The notes: generated from the sequence alone by a model not told the origin. A stretch of 64,000 nucleotides of DNA from Allosalinactinospora lopnorensis (GCF_000981225.1 NZ_LAJC01000003.1:1-64000); one strand, 5' to 3'; positions 20,772 to 29,635 are shown, counted from the stretch's first letter. Numbers and translations are program-made.

Positions 20772-21715
20772 CGCCGGTTCTCCTCTCCGGTCAGCCCCGC
20801 CACGATGGTCTCGGCGTCGTAGCGGAGCAGGTCGAGGTAGCTGGGGACGGGGCCGTCGGCCTCGGAGAGCGAGTCGACGTAGAGCTCGCCGCCCATGTCC
20901 GCCCCGCTCTCCTTGGCGACCTGGCGCTGGGCGCCGTCGTTCACCGTGCTCTCGCAGAACACCGTCGGTACGTCGTTGTCCTCGACGAATTCCACGACGG
21001 AGGCGATCTGCCGCGGGGTCCCCTCGCTGTCGGCGTTGACCGGCCAGAGGTAGCTCTCCTGCAGTTCGGCGTCGCGTGCGAGGTAGGAGAACGCACCCTC
21101 GCAGGTAACCAGGGCGCGCTGGTCGCGGGGAAGCCTGCCGAGCTCGGTGTCGAGGAACTCGCCGATCTCGGCGATCTCGGCTTTGTACTCCTCGGCGTTG
21201 GCCTCGTATGTTTCGGCGTTCGCGGGGTCGAGGTCGCTGAGCGCGTCGCGGATGTTGTCGGTGTAGATCCGGGCGTTCCGCGGTGACATCCAGGCGTGCG
21301 GGTTGGCCTGGCCTTCGTAGTCGCCCGAGGAGATGGGGATGGTCTCGACACCGTCGCTGAGGGTGGCGGTGGGGGCGTCGATCCGTTCGGTGAACTGTGC
21401 GAACCAGGCTTCCAGACCGAGGCCGTTGTCCAGGATGAGGTCGGCGTCCTGCCCGCGCACCAGATCGTCGGGGGTGGGCTCGTAGCTGTGGATCTCCGCG
21501 CCGGGGCGGGTGAGCGACTCCACCTCGATCTCGTCCCCGGCGACGTTGCGGGCCATGTCGGCGAGCACGGTGAACGTGGTGAGGGCCTTGGGCGGCCCGT
21601 CCTCGGAGGCCGATGACGGCAGGCCGGAACAGGCGGGCGCGGCGAGCACGGCGAGAGCCGCGGGAAAGACCATCGACGATCGGGTTAAAGAAGACCAATC
21701 TCGAATGTTCGGCAC
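20768..21715 (-). CDS. Metal ABC transporter substrate-binding lipoprotein (ZnuA/PsaA family)
   Basis: 315 aa. A short basic N-tail, a hydrophobic stretch and a lipobox-like LAAPAC at residues 24-29 mark a lipoprotein. Metal ligands of the cluster A-I family are visible: His in AEIHSYEPTPDD, His in NPHAWMSPRN, then an acidic pair in the C-lobe (VFCESTVND and YVDSLSE). There is no His-rich loop, which slightly favours manganese over zinc. The GTG at 21715 gives a proper signal peptide; the ATG at 21673 would remove its positive charges. A -10-like TATGAT stands 11 bases upstream of the GTG. Confidence 0.9.
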   Translation of the reverse strand: MPNIRDWSSLTRSSMVFPAALAVLAAPACSGLPSSASEDGPPKALTTFTVLADMARNVAGDEIEVESLTRPGAEIHSYEPTPDDLVRGQDADLILDNGLGLEAWFAQFTERIDAPTATLSDGVETIPISSGDYEGQANPHAWMSPRNARIYTDNIRDALSDLDPANAETYEANAEEYKAEIAEIGEFLDTELGRLPRDQRALVTCEGAFSYLARDAELQESYLWPVNADSEGTPRQIASVVEFVEDNDVPTVFCESTVNDGAQRQVAKESGADMGGELYVDSLSEADGPVPSYLDLLRYDAETIVAGLTGEENRR

Positions 21716-21726
21716 ACCAAACTATT

Positions 21727-21732
21727 ATCATA
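21727..21732 (-). promoter_or_regulatory. Probable -10 element of the metal ABC operon
   Basis: TATGAT on the minus strand inside an A/T-rich island (TATGATAATAGTTTGG), 11 bases before the GTG of the binding protein. There is no Shine-Dalgarno, so the mRNA is likely leaderless or nearly so. A weak dyad in this island could be an operator for a Fur- or DtxR-family repressor, but it does not match a box I know well. Confidence 0.45.
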
Positions 21733-21870
21733 GGAGAGCCGTGCCCCGATAGGCGGCTCCCCGGTGCCCGGCAGGGATGCGATTCCCCTAACGTGAGGCG
21801 CGAAGGGAACCGGAGAGCGGACGAAGGGAGGCCGGGGCCGGCCCGGTCAGCGGGAGCCCCGAAGGCACCG

Positions 21871-22662
21871 ATGACCGATCCGAGGTTGCACACGGTGCTC
21901 AGCGACATCGGCGCCATCAACGCGTTCTTCGCGGTCGACCCCGAACCGCCGGACGAGGGCCGCCACCCGGTGGCGGCCCTGTGGAACCGGCCGGACCTGC
22001 TCGCCGCCGAGATCGCCGGCGTACGGACCAGGCTGGCCGAAAGAGCCGGATGCGCCGAGGCCGACGTCGAACCGCGCGTCGCCGCGTCGATCCTGTACCA
22101 AGGGCTGGCCTCGCGCCTGCTCTCCCCGGTGATCGGCGCCGTCCTGTGCCACGGGCGCAGCCCCGAGCCCGCCGCATTGTGCTGGTTCCCCGTACGGTCG
22201 GGGCCGCTGGCGTTCGCGCTGGACGATGGAGCCGGGAGCATCACACTCGGCGGCGGGGCGGCGGGAAACCTCCGCGAGGCCGCGGACCTGGTGGGTGAGC
22301 ACGTGCTGCACGGGCTTCTCGCGCCGATCGGTGCGGCACTGCGCGCCCAGGCCAAGGTGGCGCCGCGGCTGCTGTGGGGCAACGCCGCCTCTTCTCTGGC
22401 TGGAGCGGTCACCGCATTGGCCGCGGCCCGGCCGCAGCGGGCCGATGACGCCTACACGGTGGCCGGTCAGTTGCTCGCCGGCGAGCAACTGACCGGCCAG
22501 GGGGAGTTCGTCCGCCCCGGTGGCGGCCCGCGGCGCTTCTTCGTCCGCACCAGCTGCTGCCTGTACTACCGGATCCCCGGCTGCGCGAAGTGCGGAGACT
22601 GCGCTCTGCTCTCCGCTGGAACGCGCCTCGCGCAGTGGGCCGAGACGCCTCCCGCCGGTTGA
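21871..22662 (+). CDS. FhuF-like (2Fe-2S)-binding protein
   Basis: 263 aa. The C-terminus FVRTSCCLYYRIPGCAKCGDCALL carries the C-C-x10-C-x2-C arrangement of FhuF-type ferric-siderophore reductases (positions 22546-22611). The N-terminal 200 residues are helical with an FhuF-like middle (RVAASILYQGLASRLLSPVIG). Such proteins release iron from siderophores in the cytoplasm. GAAGG stands 5 bases before the ATG. It is divergent from the metal ABC operon, and the shared 155-base region carries both promoters. Confidence 0.82.
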   Translation: MTDPRLHTVLSDIGAINAFFAVDPEPPDEGRHPVAALWNRPDLLAAEIAGVRTRLAERAGCAEADVEPRVAASILYQGLASRLLSPVIGAVLCHGRSPEPAALCWFPVRSGPLAFALDDGAGSITLGGGAAGNLREAADLVGEHVLHGLLAPIGAALRAQAKVAPRLLWGNAASSLAGAVTALAAARPQRADDAYTVAGQLLAGEQLTGQGEFVRPGGGPRRFFVRTSCCLYYRIPGCAKCGDCALLSAGTRLAQWAETPPAG

Positions 22663-22692
22663 TCCCCGACCTCGCGGGCGGGTGTGCTCCCC

Positions 22693-22893
22693 TCAGGCGC
22701 GTGTGGGCCACTCCGGCTTCTCGTCCCCCTCGTTCTCCTGCGGGGGCGTGGCCGCCGGGTCGGTCTCCGAGGGCTCGTGCTCCCCGCCGACCTCGTTGCC
22801 CGCCACCGGAGGGCTGTCCGCCGACCGCCGGTCGGCCAGCGGGCGGTCGTCGTCCTGCTGCTCGTCTTTCCTGTCGTCGCTGTCGCGGTTCAT
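22693..22893 (-). CDS. Small, highly charged hypothetical protein
   Basis: 66 aa, almost entirely Asp, Glu, Arg, Gln, Ser and Pro, predicted disordered and cytoplasmic. AAGGA lies 7 bases before the ATG at 22893 (a GTG one codon earlier is also possible). No family recognised. It is 69 bases downstream of the 462-residue protein gene on the same strand and could be the last gene of that unit. Such acidic small proteins are common in salt-tolerant actinobacteria. Confidence 0.6.
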   Translation of the reverse strand: MNRDSDDRKDEQQDDDRPLADRRSADSPPVAGNEVGGEHEPSETDPAATPPQENEGDEKPEWPTRA

Positions 22894-22962
22894 CACTGGT
22901 TCCTTTCCGTTGCCTGTCTCCCCCGGCCGCCCGCCGGGTCTTTTCCGGCGCTCTGGTGCGGC

Positions 22963-24351
22963 TCAGCCGATCAGGTCCACGTCGTCACGGGCTTTCAGGA
23001 AGTCGGCCGCCGTGGCCCACGGCAGCGACTCGGGAAGCGGGTAGGTGCGGCGGATCCGGGTCAACTCGCGGTGCGCCTCGGCCAGCACGGCGAAGTCGCG
23101 CGGGAACCTATCGGGGTCGGTCCCGAGGAAAACGCCGAGCTTGGTCGCCCGGTCCAGGACCCGTTTCCATTCCTGTACCGGCGCCAGCCCCACCGATTCC
23201 ACGCCGTGCGAGAACAAGGCAAGACGGATCTCCTCGAAGTCCGGGGCCCCGTCAAGGTAGCTCTCCAGGGCCCGCAGCGAGTTCTCGGTGTTAAACACCA
23301 TCCAGAACGGCACCGATCCGGTCTTGAGCGTCCAGAACGGCTCGGTCAGCATGAAGCTCTCGACCAGCAGCCGCCCGGTCGGCAGGCCGCGACGCTCGTA
23401 CCAGTCCCGGTAGAGATCGGCCACGGCCGGGCTGAGGGACTCCGGCTCGGCGTAACGCAGCCGGACCAGGTTCCACCCCTCTTCCGCGGCGAGTTCACGC
23501 AGGTCATTGAGGATCGCAGGCTCGAAACCCCATTCGGCCTCAGGTGAGTCGCCGTCGGGCTCCGGGCCGCGCCAGGCCTCGTGGGGGAATCCGTGGCTCT
23601 GGAGGAACTCGCGGACGCGCTCGCTTCCCCGGTGGAACTCTTCCTTCGTGGCCCCGCCGAGTGCCCCGTGCTGGAAGACGTACTGATCGCTGACACGGGT
23701 GGTCGGCCAGCGCAGCCCGCAGTCGGAGATGACGAGAGTGCCGCCCGGGGCGAGCCTGCGGCGCAGGAAGAACCGGTAGGGCGCGGGCAGCCGCCGCCAC
23801 TTGACCCGGAAGTAGGCCATGTACTCCACCATGAGCCGGTCCTGGGCGGGATCGTGCATGTGGTGCACGTTCCACTCGGGGTTGCGGGCCGCCAGCTCCA
23901 GTCCTGTCGACCGGAGCTTGTCGAGGTCCTGTGAGGCATCGTCGGGGTGCACCCCGTGCCGCCGAACCGGGACGAGCAGCGTCTGGGGCAGCCAGGGCGC
24001 CTCCACAGCGGCGGCGAGATGAGTAAGGGCCCCGTTGGCGGAGCCGATGAACGCCACCTCGTGCTGGCGGTCCGGGTAGTGCCCGGCGACCCAGCTCGCC
24101 AGGTCGTCGGAACGCACATCCTTGACCTCGCCACGCCGGATCGCCTCTGACCAGCCGGCGATGGCGTAGGTCTGCTCCTTGGCCGCGCGCGGCAACCGGT
24201 TGGCTCCGCGCATGAACCTGATGGTCGCGGGCTCGGCCTTCTTCGGAACGACACCGGTGAACGGGAACTCCCGGCCGGACAGGTAGTAGCTGAGTCCTCG
24301 CAGCATCGCGGTGGCCGAGTCGAACCCCGCAACGGCTCGATCCGGTTTCAT
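22963..24351 (-). CDS. Unrecognised 462-residue protein coupled to an alpha/beta hydrolase
   Basis: 462 aa, no signal peptide or membrane segment. Two stretches recall a Rossmann-like or hydrolase-like fold: EVAFIGSANGALTHLAAAVE near residue 100 and LAPGGTLVISDCGLRWP near residue 210, the latter like the strand after a methyltransferase core. No S-adenosylmethionine or GxSxG motif is complete. The C-terminal 100 residues (ALFSHGVESVGLAPVQEWKR) look helical. Its ATG overlaps the stop of the hydrolase gene (ATGA), so the two are made together. I cannot assign a function. Confidence 0.8.
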   Translation of the reverse strand: MKPDRAVAGFDSATAMLRGLSYYLSGREFPFTGVVPKKAEPATIRFMRGANRLPRAAKEQTYAIAGWSEAIRRGEVKDVRSDDLASWVAGHYPDRQHEVAFIGSANGALTHLAAAVEAPWLPQTLLVPVRRHGVHPDDASQDLDKLRSTGLELAARNPEWNVHHMHDPAQDRLMVEYMAYFRVKWRRLPAPYRFFLRRRLAPGGTLVISDCGLRWPTTRVSDQYVFQHGALGGATKEEFHRGSERVREFLQSHGFPHEAWRGPEPDGDSPEAEWGFEPAILNDLRELAAEEGWNLVRLRYAEPESLSPAVADLYRDWYERRGLPTGRLLVESFMLTEPFWTLKTGSVPFWMVFNTENSLRALESYLDGAPDFEEIRLALFSHGVESVGLAPVQEWKRVLDRATKLGVFLGTDPDRFPRDFAVLAEAHRELTRIRRTYPLPESLPWATAADFLKARDDVDLIG

Positions 24352-25097
24352 GGGGTTCCTTCCTCTTCGAGGAAATCGGAGACAAGGTCGGCCAGGGTCT
24401 GCGGGGCACCCACCGACACCGTGTGGCCCTGCCCCTCGACCGTGCGCAGCCTGCCCGACGGAAGCAGCCGGGTCACCTCCTCGGCCCAGGGGCGCGAGCA
24501 GATGTGGTCGCCGCTTCCGCGGACCACCAGCGCCGGAACATCGATGTGCGGGAGCTTGTCCTCGAACGGGTCGTGCATGCTCTCGGCGTAGGCCCGCAGT
24601 GTCCGGCGCGGTCCCGCGTCCATGTAGTCGGCCGCGTTCATGGGGAGTAGCCGCAGGGGCTCGCTGGGTGAGGTGAGCAGCCCCCGCATGGCGATGCCGC
24701 GCGCCGAGCGCATCCGGGGATCCATGGTCGGTCCGACGAGCAGCACCGACGAGACCAGCTCCGGTCTGCTCTGGTACATCTCGGCGACGATCTGGCAGCC
24801 CATCGATGTCCCGAGCAGGCAGGCGTTCTTCAGGTCGCGCTGCTGCATCCACGAGGCGCACGCGCCGGCGAGTTCCAGCAGCGTCAGGGAGGATTTGCGG
24901 CTCCGGCTGCGCCCGAAACCGGGAAGGTCCACCGCCCACGCCTCGTGGCGTCCCGCCAGCGCCCGCACGACGGGGAGTGTCTGGCGGGAGGAGACACCCG
25001 CCCCGTGCACGCAGACCACGGGCGGGCCGGGTCCGGGAAGCCCCCAGCTCACGACCGGGTCTCCCCCGACCTCGTCGATGTAGCGGGTCAACGTCAT
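24348..25097 (-). CDS. Alpha/beta-fold hydrolase
   Basis: 249 aa from the ATG at 25097 (an ATG at 25133 would add 12 basic residues). Oxyanion-loop HGAGVSS, nucleophile elbow LLGTSMGCQIVAE (Ser in G-T-S-M-G), acid in VRGSGDHICS and the catalytic His in VEGQGHTVSV. Substrate unknown; the overall layout is that of C-C bond or ester hydrolases. It is the first gene of a two- or three-gene unit with the unrecognised 462-residue protein, overlapping it by four bases. No clear ribosome site is seen at either start. Confidence 0.85.
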   Translation of the reverse strand: MTLTRYIDEVGGDPVVSWGLPGPGPPVVCVHGAGVSSRQTLPVVRALAGRHEAWAVDLPGFGRSRSRKSSLTLLELAGACASWMQQRDLKNACLLGTSMGCQIVAEMYQSRPELVSSVLLVGPTMDPRMRSARGIAMRGLLTSPSEPLRLLPMNAADYMDAGPRRTLRAYAESMHDPFEDKLPHIDVPALVVRGSGDHICSRPWAEEVTRLLPSGRLRTVEGQGHTVSVGAPQTLADLVSDFLEEEGTP

Positions 25098-25354
25098 AGG
25101 GACCCGCTGCCCGTGGCCCCGCGGCCGAATCATGCGCGCTCAGCGAGCCGGCTCCCGAGCATCGTGGACTTGTCGCCGCATGGCCGCCTCGCGGGGGAGA
25201 TCAGAGCACGGCGGTCGCGGGCTGAGGGCCACTCAGAGCTCCCCCTTCTGAAGGGCACCGGTACCGGCCGCATCCCCGCCGATGTGCGTGAAAGGCCCCG
25301 GCCCGGGTAGCGGCCGACTACGAGGGAACGTGCCGATCAGCGTGGACGGAAAAG

Positions 25355-26548
25355 ATGACGAAGCACCCGGACGGCAGCGCGGTACGGGATGGGGCGCCGC
25401 CGAGGGTGGCCGTGGTGACCGGGGCGAGCGCCGGCGTGGGCCGGGAGGTGGCCCGGACGCTGGCGGCCGCGGGCTGGGACATCGCGCTCATCGCACGCGG
25501 CGAGGCGGGGCTGGACGCCGCGGCCGGCGAGGTCGAAAGGGCGGGGCGCAGAGCCCTCGCGCTGAGCGTGGACATGGCCGGCCCCAAGGCGGTCGCGGAG
25601 GCGGCCACCAACGTCGAGGACCGCTTCGGCGAGATCCACCTGTGGGTGAACACGGCCATGGCCTCGGTCATCGCGCCTTTCACGCAGATCACGCCGGACG
25701 AGTACGCCCGCGTCACCGAGGTGTGCTACCTGGGCTACGTGCACGGAACGCACGCCGCGCTGGAACACATGCTCCCGCGCGACCGGGGGGTCATCGTCCA
25801 GGTCGGCTCCGCGCTCGCCTACCGCGGAATCCCCCTGCAGACGGCCTACTGCGGCGCCAAGCACGCCGTGCGCGGGTTCTGCGACTCGCTGCGGGCCGAA
25901 CTCCTACGCGAGCGCAGCCGGGTCCGGGTGACCGAGGTGCACCTGCCGGCGGTGAACACGACGCAATTCTCCTGGGTGCGCTCCCGGCTGCGCGGTCGGC
26001 CGCGGCCGGTGCCGCCTGTGTTCGATCCCGCGGTGGCCGCGCGGGCGGTGGCGTTCGCCGCGCGACGCCCCTACCGCCGCGAGTACTGGGTGGGCGGCTC
26101 GACCATGGCCACGGTGCTCGCCTCCCGCATCGCCCCGCGCCTGCTCGACCATTACCTGGCCCGTACCGCCTATGAGGCGCAGGAACGCGAGGAAGAGGCC
26201 ACCGGCGGTGCCGACAACCTCTACTCTCCGGTGGACTCGGGGGCCTCGGGTGCCGATTTCGGCGCCCGAGGCCCTTTCATCGCCGAGTCCCGGCAGCGCA
26301 GTGCCAGATGTGGCTCAGCCGTCACCGCGACGCCGCCGCCGCGGTGGTGCTGGGGGCGGGCGCTGGGGCGGCCGCCGTCCTGCGGAGGCGCCGCCGCTGA
26401 GAGCGTGGGGCCCGCTAGGTCGAGGCAACGCCGAGCCGGCGCATCAGGGACAGGTTGTCCGAGTAGCCGTGCTCCCGGTGGGGCTTGCCGTTTCCTCCTC
26501 CGCCTGAAGGCGAGGATATCCCCGGAGGGATTCAGACGGAGAGATTAA
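25355..26548 (+). CDS. Short-chain dehydrogenase/reductase with a frameshifted membrane tail
   Basis: SDR core in residues 18-250: VAVVTGASAGVGREVARTL (NAD(P) site), catalytic Ser in VGSALAYRG and YCGAKHAVRG (Tyr-x3-Lys). The tail LYSPVDSGASG onward is usual for a group of about 340-residue SDRs that end in a membrane helix and basic residues. Here the frame breaks at about 26305. If one C is restored, the frame continues MWLSRHRDAAAAVVLGAG and an Ala-rich helix to RRRRR and a stop at 26400. As written, the frame runs on to 26548 with meaningless sequence. A 15-pair hairpin with loop ATTT (26241-26274) lies in the linker. Substrate unknown. Confidence 0.82.
   Translation: MTKHPDGSAVRDGAPPRVAVVTGASAGVGREVARTLAAAGWDIALIARGEAGLDAAAGEVERAGRRALALSVDMAGPKAVAEAATNVEDRFGEIHLWVNTAMASVIAPFTQITPDEYARVTEVCYLGYVHGTHAALEHMLPRDRGVIVQVGSALAYRGIPLQTAYCGAKHAVRGFCDSLRAELLRERSRVRVTEVHLPAVNTTQFSWVRSRLRGRPRPVPPVFDPAVAARAVAFAARRPYRREYWVGGSTMATVLASRIAPRLLDHYLARTAYEAQEREEEATGGADNLYSPVDSGASGADFGARGPFIAESRQRSARCGSAVTATPPPRWCWGRALGRPPSCGGAAAESVGPARSRQRRAGASGTGCPSSRAPGGACRFLLRLKARISPEGFRRRD
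26415..26483 (-). pseudogene. C-terminal fragment of an unidentified protein next to an IS-like hairpin
   Basis: On the minus strand, directly after hairpin copy C, 22 codons read PHREHGYSDNLSLMRR followed by LGVAST and TAG (26415-26417). The reading is protein-like and ends cleanly, but nothing upstream continues it, so it may be the tail of a gene cut by an insertion. I do not recognise the family. Confidence 0.3.
26491..26530 (-). repeat. IS200/IS605-like right-end hairpin, copy C
   Basis: CGCC-TGAA-GGCG (26501-26512) with TTTCCTCCTC before and GGATATCCCCGGAGGG after, the same layout and orientation as copies A and D. No transposase gene is adjacent. It separates the SDR gene from the mntR-like gene. 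Confidence 0.45.
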
Positions 26549-27332
26549 TCCGGCGCAGTAGGCGCGAAGGAAACCGAAGATCCCTTTGCGGACGGATGGG
26601 GCCGCTCCTGCGACCGGCCGCACGCGAAGGGGTCAGTGGTTGGAGGCGAGCCACAGGCTTCCGCCGCGACAAGCCCCAGGGGCTGGTTGCGCTGCTCGCC
26701 AGGCGGACCGACGCGGATCATCAGGGAGCCGCCGAACGGCTGGCGCTCGACGACCTCGACGCGCATGCCGATGCCGATCCGCTGTTCGGCGAGGTAACGC
26801 AGCAGGTCGGGGTCGGTGTCGTTGACCCGGACGATCACGCCTGCGGTTCCGGCGGCGACCTCGGAGAGCAGGAAGGTCTCGCGCTCGACGATCTCGCCCT
26901 CGCTGGTGGGGATGGGGTCGCCGTGCGGGTCCACCCGCGGATCGCCGAGGTAATCGGCGATGCGCTCGACGAACTTGTCGGAGACCACGTGCTCCAGGAT
27001 CTCGCTTCGTCGTGCACCTCGTCCCACGAGTAGCCGAGCGCCTCGACCAGATAGGTCTCCAGGAGCCGGTGCCGGCGCAGCACCGCCAGCGCGGCCTTGG
27101 TTCCGGTGTCGGTGAGGTGGACGTCGCCGTAGCGCTGATGTTCCACCAGCCCCAGCTCGCTGAGCTTGCGCAGCATGCCGGAGACCGAGGAATTGGACAC
27201 CGCCAACCGTTCGGCCATCCCGGATATGGTCACCGGGCCTGAGCCACGCTCCTGAAGATCGTAGATGACCTTCACATAGTCCTCGACGGAGGTGGACGGC
27301 CGACCGGATGCGTCATTCCCCATGGCCGACAC
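26545..27332 (-). pseudogene. mntR: DtxR/MntR-family metal-dependent repressor, frameshifted
   Basis: The first part (27332 to about 27005) reads VEDYVKVIYDLQERG, then the winged helix TISGMAERLAVSNSSVSGML and the dimerisation start RRHRLLETYLVEALGYSWDE. The second part is one frame over (about 27005 to 26545): EILEHVVSDKFVERIADYLG, PHGDPIP, then an SH3-like FeoA domain with GVIVRVNDTD and FGGSLMIRVG. Restoring one G at about 27003 (GCG-AG to GCG-GAG) joins them into a normal protein with the metal ligands of MntR (Glu and His in the EILEHVVSD helix). It would repress Mn transport genes, possibly the ABC operon at 19-21.7 kb. Confidence 0.8.
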
Positions 27333-27401
27333 GGTACCGCGTGCCAGCGGATATGGCCGGTGCGACCGCGGAAGCCCCTCGGAGGCGGGGAATCCGGTCC
27401 C

Positions 27402-29519
27402 TCAGATACCGGTGATCGGGACGGCGGCTTTCAGCAGCATCTCCTCGTACTCGTCGTCGGGGTCGGAATCCAGGACGATCGCGCCGCCCGCGCCGACCAC
27501 GAGTTCGCCACCGCTGCGTACGGCCGTCCGGATCACGATGCTCAGATCGGTGGTCCCGTTGTGGGAGACACAGCCCAGCGCGCCCGAGTAGACACCCCGC
27601 GCGGAGGACTCCAGACGGTCGATGATCTCCATGGTGCGCAGCTTGGGCGCACCGGTCATGGAGCCGCCGGGGAAGCAGGCCCTGATCGCGTCGATCGGGC
27701 CGACGTCTCGGCGCAGCCGCCCCTGGATCGTGGAGACGAGCTGGTGAACAGTTGCGTAGGACTCGGTGTACATGAACGCCGGGACCCGCACGCTGCCGAT
27801 CTCGCACACCCGCCCCAGGTCGTTGCGGAGCAGGTCGACGATCATCAGGTTCTCCGCGCGGGTCTTGGTGCCGGTGCGCAGTTCCTCGGCCAGCCGCGCG
27901 TCGGTTGCGGGATCCTGGTGGCGGGGCGCGGTGCCCTTGATCGGCCGGCTGTCGGCGACGCCGTCGGTGTCGATGCGCAGGAAACGCTCGGGGGAGGCAC
28001 TGAGCACGCTGACCTCCCCCAGGCGCAGCAGCGCCGCGTACGGCGCGGGGCGCGCGACCCGCAGTCGGCGGTAGAAGACGAGGTCGTCCGCTGGGGCGGG
28101 AAAGCGCAGCCGGTTGGTCAGGCAGATCTCGTAGCTCTCCCCCGCGGTGAGGTAGCCCAGGCACTCCTTGACGTCGGTGAGGTACTGCTCGCGGGAGCGC
28201 TCCAGCAGGGCTTCCGGTTCGGTGCCGCCGGGGGCGGTACCGGGGCCGGACGGGAGGGGCGGGAGGGCGGCGAGTGCCGCCTCGGCACTGTCCAGCCAGG
28301 CCTCGGCTCCGTCGTCCTCCCCCACGGTCACCAGGTAGGTGCGGTCCTCGGCGTGGTCGACGGCGAGGAATCGGTCACAGCGCAGCCAGACGGCGTCGGG
28401 TGTGGAGGAACGGTGCGTCGCGGTGGCGCCGCAGTCCGCCTTGAGCTCATAGCCGAAGTAGCCGACATAGCCGCCGGCGAAATCGAACGGCAGGCCGGTG
28501 GTGCGGTGCGGCCGTTCCGCCACCCGCCTGCGCAGTGCGTCGAAGATCGTTCCGGCCTCGCGCCGCTCGGCGCTTCGGCCCCGCACGGTGACACTGTCGT
28601 CTCCGACCCGGTAGGTCAGCACCTCGCCCTGCGGGCCGCTGGTGTCACCGAGGAAGGAGAACCGCGCGGTCCCACCGGTGCGGCTGCTGTCCAGCCAGAA
28701 CGCGTACGGTGACGCCGCGTAGAGGTGAGCGAAGGCGCGTTCGGTGTCCGCCGCGCCCGGCAGTACCCGGAAACGGACGGGCCCGGCGGTGAGCGGGTCT
28801 CCATTCACGGTCGGGGTTTCGGACAGAGCACCCGGACGGGAGGCCAGGTCAGGGAGTGGAGACGCAGCCGCCACGGCGCTGTCACGGGTTTCGGTCACCA
28901 TCTGGAGGGACGCTGTTTTCCTGGTTTCGGACCGGGAGCGTGTACGCCGGACCAGGCCGGCGAAGTTCGCGACGAGTTCCCGCCCGTGCTCGGTGGCGAT
29001 CGACTCCGGGTGGAACTGCACTCCCCAGCGAGGAAGAGCGCGGTGCTCAAGCGCCATGATCACGCCGTCCTCCGCCCACGCGGTCGCCTCCAGGGGGGCG
29101 GGCAGCGGCCCCGGGACGGCCAGCGAGTGGTAACGGACGGCGGCGAAGCCCTGCGGCACCCCCGTGAACAGCCCCGATCCGGTGTGCCGGACCCGGGTCA
29201 GATGGCCGTGCCGCGGAACCGGGGCCGACATGACCGGCGCCCCCGCCAGGTGGGCGATCGCCTGGTGCCCCAGGCAGACCCCCAGAACCGGCAGGTCGGG
29301 GACGGCCAGTACCCGCGGCGCCTCGCCCAGGTCGCGCTCGTGCTGGGGGCGCCCCGGCCCCGGGGAGATGACGGCGGCGTCGAAGCGGGCCGGGTCGATG
29401 TGCTCCCATCGGGGGGCGTCGTTGGCCACAACGGTCGGTTCGCTGCCGAGTACCCCGGAGAGCAGTTGGAACAGGTTGTAGGTGTAGGAGTCGTGGTTGT
29501 CCACGAGCAGCACGCGCAT
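27402..29519 (-). CDS. pabAB: Aminodeoxychorismate synthase, PabA-PabB fusion
   Basis: 705 aa. Residues 1-195 are a class I glutamine amidotransferase with the nucleophile in GVCLGHQ and the His-Glu in FHPES. Residues about 240-700 are the chorismate-binding part. It contains PIKGTAP, whose Lys marks aminodeoxychorismate synthase rather than anthranilate synthase (Ala there), plus AENLMIVDLLRNDLGRV and GGSMTGAPKLRTMEI. It makes 4-amino-4-deoxychorismate for folate or for p-aminobenzoate-derived products. GGAAGGAG precedes the ATG. No PabC or antibiotic genes flank it, so a folate role is the safer guess. Confidence 0.92.
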   Translation of the reverse strand: MRVLLVDNHDSYTYNLFQLLSGVLGSEPTVVANDAPRWEHIDPARFDAAVISPGPGRPQHERDLGEAPRVLAVPDLPVLGVCLGHQAIAHLAGAPVMSAPVPRHGHLTRVRHTGSGLFTGVPQGFAAVRYHSLAVPGPLPAPLEATAWAEDGVIMALEHRALPRWGVQFHPESIATEHGRELVANFAGLVRRTRSRSETRKTASLQMVTETRDSAVAAASPLPDLASRPGALSETPTVNGDPLTAGPVRFRVLPGAADTERAFAHLYAASPYAFWLDSSRTGGTARFSFLGDTSGPQGEVLTYRVGDDSVTVRGRSAERREAGTIFDALRRRVAERPHRTTGLPFDFAGGYVGYFGYELKADCGATATHRSSTPDAVWLRCDRFLAVDHAEDRTYLVTVGEDDGAEAWLDSAEAALAALPPLPSGPGTAPGGTEPEALLERSREQYLTDVKECLGYLTAGESYEICLTNRLRFPAPADDLVFYRRLRVARPAPYAALLRLGEVSVLSASPERFLRIDTDGVADSRPIKGTAPRHQDPATDARLAEELRTGTKTRAENLMIVDLLRNDLGRVCEIGSVRVPAFMYTESYATVHQLVSTIQGRLRRDVGPIDAIRACFPGGSMTGAPKLRTMEIIDRLESSARGVYSGALGCVSHNGTTDLSIVIRTAVRSGGELVVGAGGAIVLDSDPDDEYEEMLLKAAVPITGI

Positions 29520-29635
29520 GCCACGCTCTCCTTCCCCGATGCGCTCCCCAGGTTACGGCGGATTCACCGGGAACCCGAGCGAGGGGGCGCGTCTACGGGG
29601 AAGGGCCCAAAGACAATGAGCCGGGTGGACGCGGC

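Noticed and set aside
21716-21760. Zur or IdeR box before the metal ABC operon
   Set aside because: The A/T-rich island fits a -10 element; its dyad matches neither consensus well enough.
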